A DNA stretch of 32,699 nucleotides from Paraburkholderia sp. CNPSo 3274 (GTDB taxonomy: Bacteria > Pseudomonadota > Gammaproteobacteria > Burkholderiales > Burkholderiaceae): the NCBI RefSeq assembly GCF_024206475.1, contig NZ_JAMBPR010000082.1:1-32699 (forward strand). The letters run 5' to 3'. Position 1 is the first letter of the stretch. Every line of letters begins with the position of its first letter. Below are positions 30,779-32,699 of this stretch, one piece after another. Position numbers and translations under genes: made by a program. Below the pieces are notes generated by a model. The model made no database searches. It was not told the origin of the DNA and saw only the letters and a list, made by a program, of their open reading frames with translations.

Positions 30779-31558
30779 ATGGACGAACAGAACAAATTTG
30801 CCGGCACGGTGGCCGTGGTGACGGGCGGTGCTTCGGGGCTGGGCCTCGCGAGCGCAAAGCGACTGCTGGCAAAAGGCGCACAGGTCGTGATCGCCGACCT
30901 TGCCAGCTCGCGCGGCGCGGCCGTGGCCGATGAACTCGGCGCGCACGCGAGCTTCGTGCCCGCCGACGTGACGAGCGCCGACGACATGAACGCCGTGTTC
31001 GAGGCGGCCACGAAGCGCGGCACGCTGCGCTCGCTCGTGCATTGCGCGGGGCGTGGCGGCGCGGTGCGCCTGATCGAGAAGGACGGCTCGCCGGGCTCGC
31101 TCGAAGCCTATGAGAACGTGGTGCGGGTGAATCTCTTCGGCACCTTCAACGCGCTGCGCCTCGCGGCGGCGGCGATGGCGCGCAACGAGCCCGATGCGGG
31201 CGGCGAGCGCGGCGCTTGCGTGCTCACGGCTTCGGTCGCGGCGTACGAAGGGCAGATCGGGCAGGTGCCGTATGCGTCGTCGAAAGCGGGCGTGGTGGGC
31301 ATGACGCTCGTGGCCGCGCGCGACCTGGCGAGCAAGGGCATACGTGTGTGTACGATCGCGCCGGGCCTGTTCGACACGCCGCTGCTCGCGCGGCTGCCCG
31401 AGGAGATTCGCGAATCGCTTGGCCGCATGGTGCCTTTTCCGCCGCGACTCGGTGAAGCCGATGAATTCGCCGCGCTCGCGCTGCACATTCTCGAGAATCC
31501 GATGCTCAACGGCGAGACCATCCGCCTTGACGGCGCGATTCGCATGCAGCCGCGCTGA
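30779..31558 (+). CDS. Short-chain dehydrogenase, 3-hydroxyacyl-CoA dehydrogenase type
   Basis: A 259-residue classical SDR. The NAD-binding motif TGGASGLG (about 16-23) and Asp in VIADLAS indicate NAD preference. The remaining motifs are HCAG, the catalytic Ser in VLTASVAAYEGQIGQ, and YASSK with the catalytic Tyr/Lys. The C-terminal IAPGLFDTPLLARLPEEIRESLG and PRLGEADEFAALALHILENPMLNGETIRLDGAIRM are typical of HSD10-like 3-hydroxy-(2-methyl)acyl-CoA dehydrogenases. It would oxidise the 3-hydroxyacyl-CoA made by the crotonase to the thiolase substrate. AAGGAGA precedes ATG 30779, and 12 bp separate it from the next gene. Confidence 0.92.
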   Translation: MDEQNKFAGTVAVVTGGASGLGLASAKRLLAKGAQVVIADLASSRGAAVADELGAHASFVPADVTSADDMNAVFEAATKRGTLRSLVHCAGRGGAVRLIEKDGSPGSLEAYENVVRVNLFGTFNALRLAAAAMARNEPDAGGERGACVLTASVAAYEGQIGQVPYASSKAGVVGMTLVAARDLASKGIRVCTIAPGLFDTPLLARLPEEIRESLGRMVPFPPRLGEADEFAALALHILENPMLNGETIRLDGAIRMQPR

Positions 31559-31570
31559 GTGAGGCCGACC

Positions 31571-32335
31571 ATGAGCGACGAATTGCTGATCGAGTCCCGC
31601 GACGGCATCCAGATCCTCACGATCAACCGTCCCGAGGCGCGCAATGCCTGCACGAAGGCGGTGGCCGAAGCGATCGCCGCCGCGCTGGACGAGCTGGAGC
31701 AGCGCGACGACCTGCGGCTCGCCATCATCACCGGCGCGGGCGGAACGTTTTGCGCGGGCATGGACCTGAAGGGCTTTCTCAAAGGCGAACGGCCGAGCCT
31801 GCCGGGCCGCGGCTTTGCCGGGCTCACTGAAGCGCCGCCGCGCAAGCCGCTCATTGCGGCGGTCGAAGGCTACGCGCTCGCTGGCGGATTCGAAGTCGTG
31901 CTGGCGAGCGATCTCGTCGTGGCCGCGAACAACGCGCAGTTCGGTCTGCCCGAAGTGAAGCGCGGGCTATGCGCTGCGGCTGGCGGATTGTTGCGTCTGC
32001 AACAGCAGTTGCCGGAGCGCATCGCCATGGAACTCGTGCTGACGGGCGACATGTTCGGCGCGCAACGGGCGTTCGAGTTCGGCCTCGTCAACCGTCTCAC
32101 CGCGCCGGGCGAAGCGCTGGCGGGCGCGCTCGAACTCGCGCAGAAGATCGTGGCAAACGGGCCGCTCGCCGTGGCCGCGAGCAAGCGCGTGATGCGCGAG
32201 TCGCGCGACTGGTCCAGCGCGGAAATGTTCGCGCGTCAGCGCGAGATCACCGACCCCGTGTTCGCTTCCGCCGACGCGCGAGAGGGCTCGGCGGCGTTTG
32301 CGGAGAAGCGCCGGGTGGTGTGGCAGGGGAAGTAG
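31571..32335 (+). CDS. Enoyl-CoA hydratase/isomerase (crotonase)
   Basis: A 254-residue crotonase-fold protein hydrating trans-2-enoyl-CoA. It starts MSDELLIESRDGIQILTINRPEARNAC. The oxyanion hole is formed by GTFCAGMDLKGF (about 60-72) and VEGYALAGGFEVVLASDLVVAANNAQFGLPEVKRG. Both glutamates corresponding to rat ECH Glu144 and Glu164 are present (GGFE and PEVKRG), arguing for true hydratase activity. ATG 31571 is chosen with GAGG upstream; the frame extends 12 bp further without a start. It is the last of the thiolase-SDR-crotonase operon. Confidence 0.92.
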   Translation: MSDELLIESRDGIQILTINRPEARNACTKAVAEAIAAALDELEQRDDLRLAIITGAGGTFCAGMDLKGFLKGERPSLPGRGFAGLTEAPPRKPLIAAVEGYALAGGFEVVLASDLVVAANNAQFGLPEVKRGLCAAAGGLLRLQQQLPERIAMELVLTGDMFGAQRAFEFGLVNRLTAPGEALAGALELAQKIVANGPLAVAASKRVMRESRDWSSAEMFARQREITDPVFASADAREGSAAFAEKRRVVWQGK

Positions 32336-32348
32336 TGCGCCCCTTTCG

Positions 32349-32699
32349 TCAAGCGTGTGTGAGTGTTCTTCGCAGGGCCGCGAAGAACAGCTCCGACTGC
32401 AATCGCTCGCCCTGAATCTGGTCGGCCACGCGCTGCGCGAGATCGGTCGCCACCGGTCGCAACGCTCGCCCGGTAGAACCCGCGAGCACCTGGGCGGCGC
32501 ATGCGCGCTCCAGGTAATAGAGGTCGTCGAACGCGTAGTCGATGCGCTGGCCGCACACCACCACGCCGTGGTTCAGGACCGAGAACGCATGGGCCACGGA
32601 GCGCACGCTGAGACCCCGCGCGAATGGCCGCCAGGCAGGCGAGGTGCGCGGGCAGGGCGGGCGGGTCCAGCGTGCCGCCGGCGCCGGGCGGCGCAGGAA
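32349..32699 (-). CDS. Class II aldolase/adducin-family protein, C-terminal part (cut by window edge, possibly frameshifted)
   Basis: The minus-strand C-terminus VAHAFSVLNHGVVVCGQRIDYAFDDLYYLERACAAQVLA matches class II aldolase/adducin proteins (the xNHGxxxxGxxxxEAxxxxxYLExxCxxQ pattern), here with one metal-binding His in NHG. The rest is GERLQSELFFAALRRTLTHA and a stop at 32349. Upstream of about 32610 this frame (TSPAWRPFARGLSVRS) does not look like the family, while the adjacent frame reads GGTLDPPALPAHLACLAAIRAG. A frameshift near 32600 is possible. The family includes fuculose-phosphate aldolase and decarboxylases. It is convergent with the crotonase gene, with 13 bp between. Confidence 0.65.
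   Translation of the reverse strand, partial: FLRRPAPAARWTRPPCPRTSPAWRPFARGLSVRSVAHAFSVLNHGVVVCGQRIDYAFDDLYYLERACAAQVLAGSTGRALRPVATDLAQRVADQIQGERLQSELFFAALRRTLTHA

Noticed and set aside
32365..32388. Inverted repeat GTTCTTCGC-AGGGCC-GCGAAGAAC as a terminator
   Set aside because: It lies in the coding C-terminus of the aldolase-family gene and has no T run.
1..32699. tRNA, rRNA, CRISPR arrays, insertion sequences or prophage genes
   Set aside because: None recognised by eye; no transposase, integrase or regular spacer array. The only regular repeats are the iterons and parS-like sites.

Overview
The window looks like the origin-proximal part of a secondary replicon (second chromosome or megaplasmid) of a Burkholderia sensu lato bacterium, probably Paraburkholderia or Caballeronia. 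The reasons are the high GC content with strong third-position G/C, DUF4148 exported proteins, a Na+/Ca2+ antiporter with a Mn riboswitch, many acyl-CoA catabolic genes, and a ParAB plus Rep_3-type initiator plus iteron origin rather than a dnaA/oriC locus. The genus is inferred; no rRNA or other marker is present.

Layout. 1-1.2 kb: the 3' side of an ilvA gene that has lost its start. 1.5-6.9 kb: the replication/partition module, all on the minus strand. It has parA and parB, four near-identical palindromic parS-like sites upstream of parA, a Rep initiator gene whose promoter is embedded in a 16-bp-arm inverted repeat, and a large iteron origin. The origin carries 26-bp-spaced iteron pairs, a helically phased 21/22-bp array containing iteron/DnaA-box hybrids, an AT-rich unwinding candidate, and inverted iterons beyond it. 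7-9.2 kb: a DUF4148 protein, a histidine kinase with its core deleted, and a response-regulator-like protein without phosphorylation residues. 9.3-11.5 kb: a frameshifted small exported protein and the wrecked remains of a tripartite efflux operon. 11.6-13.7 kb: an intact tetR-MFS (DHA2) pair. 13.9-16.3 kb: an HPP/CBS membrane protein and a cation antiporter behind a yybP-ykoY riboswitch. 16.3-18.7 kb: a collapsed porin, a VOC fragment and an isolated ugpB. 18.7-20.6 kb: a frameshifted acyl-CoA dehydrogenase. 20.8-24.6 kb: a sigma-28-promoted six-TM chemoreceptor and a MHYT-GGDEF-EAL c-di-GMP enzyme. 24.6-32.3 kb: a divergent acyl-CoA catabolic cluster (iclR-ligase-ACAD-CaiB leftward; thiolase-SDR-crotonase rightward), then a partial class II aldolase.

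How it works together. The par/rep block is a complete replicon-maintenance unit. The catabolic cluster would activate an unidentified carboxylic acid to its CoA ester, racemise and dehydrogenate it, hydrate and oxidise it and cleave it thiolytically, under an IclR regulator.

A notable general signal is erosion without insertion sequences. At least eight genes are broken by small frameshifts, end losses or internal in-frame deletions, while the replication module and several neighbours are intact. This suggests deletional decay of the accessory part of the replicon, as in host-restricted Burkholderia lineages. Sequencing or assembly error remains possible for the single-base frameshifts.
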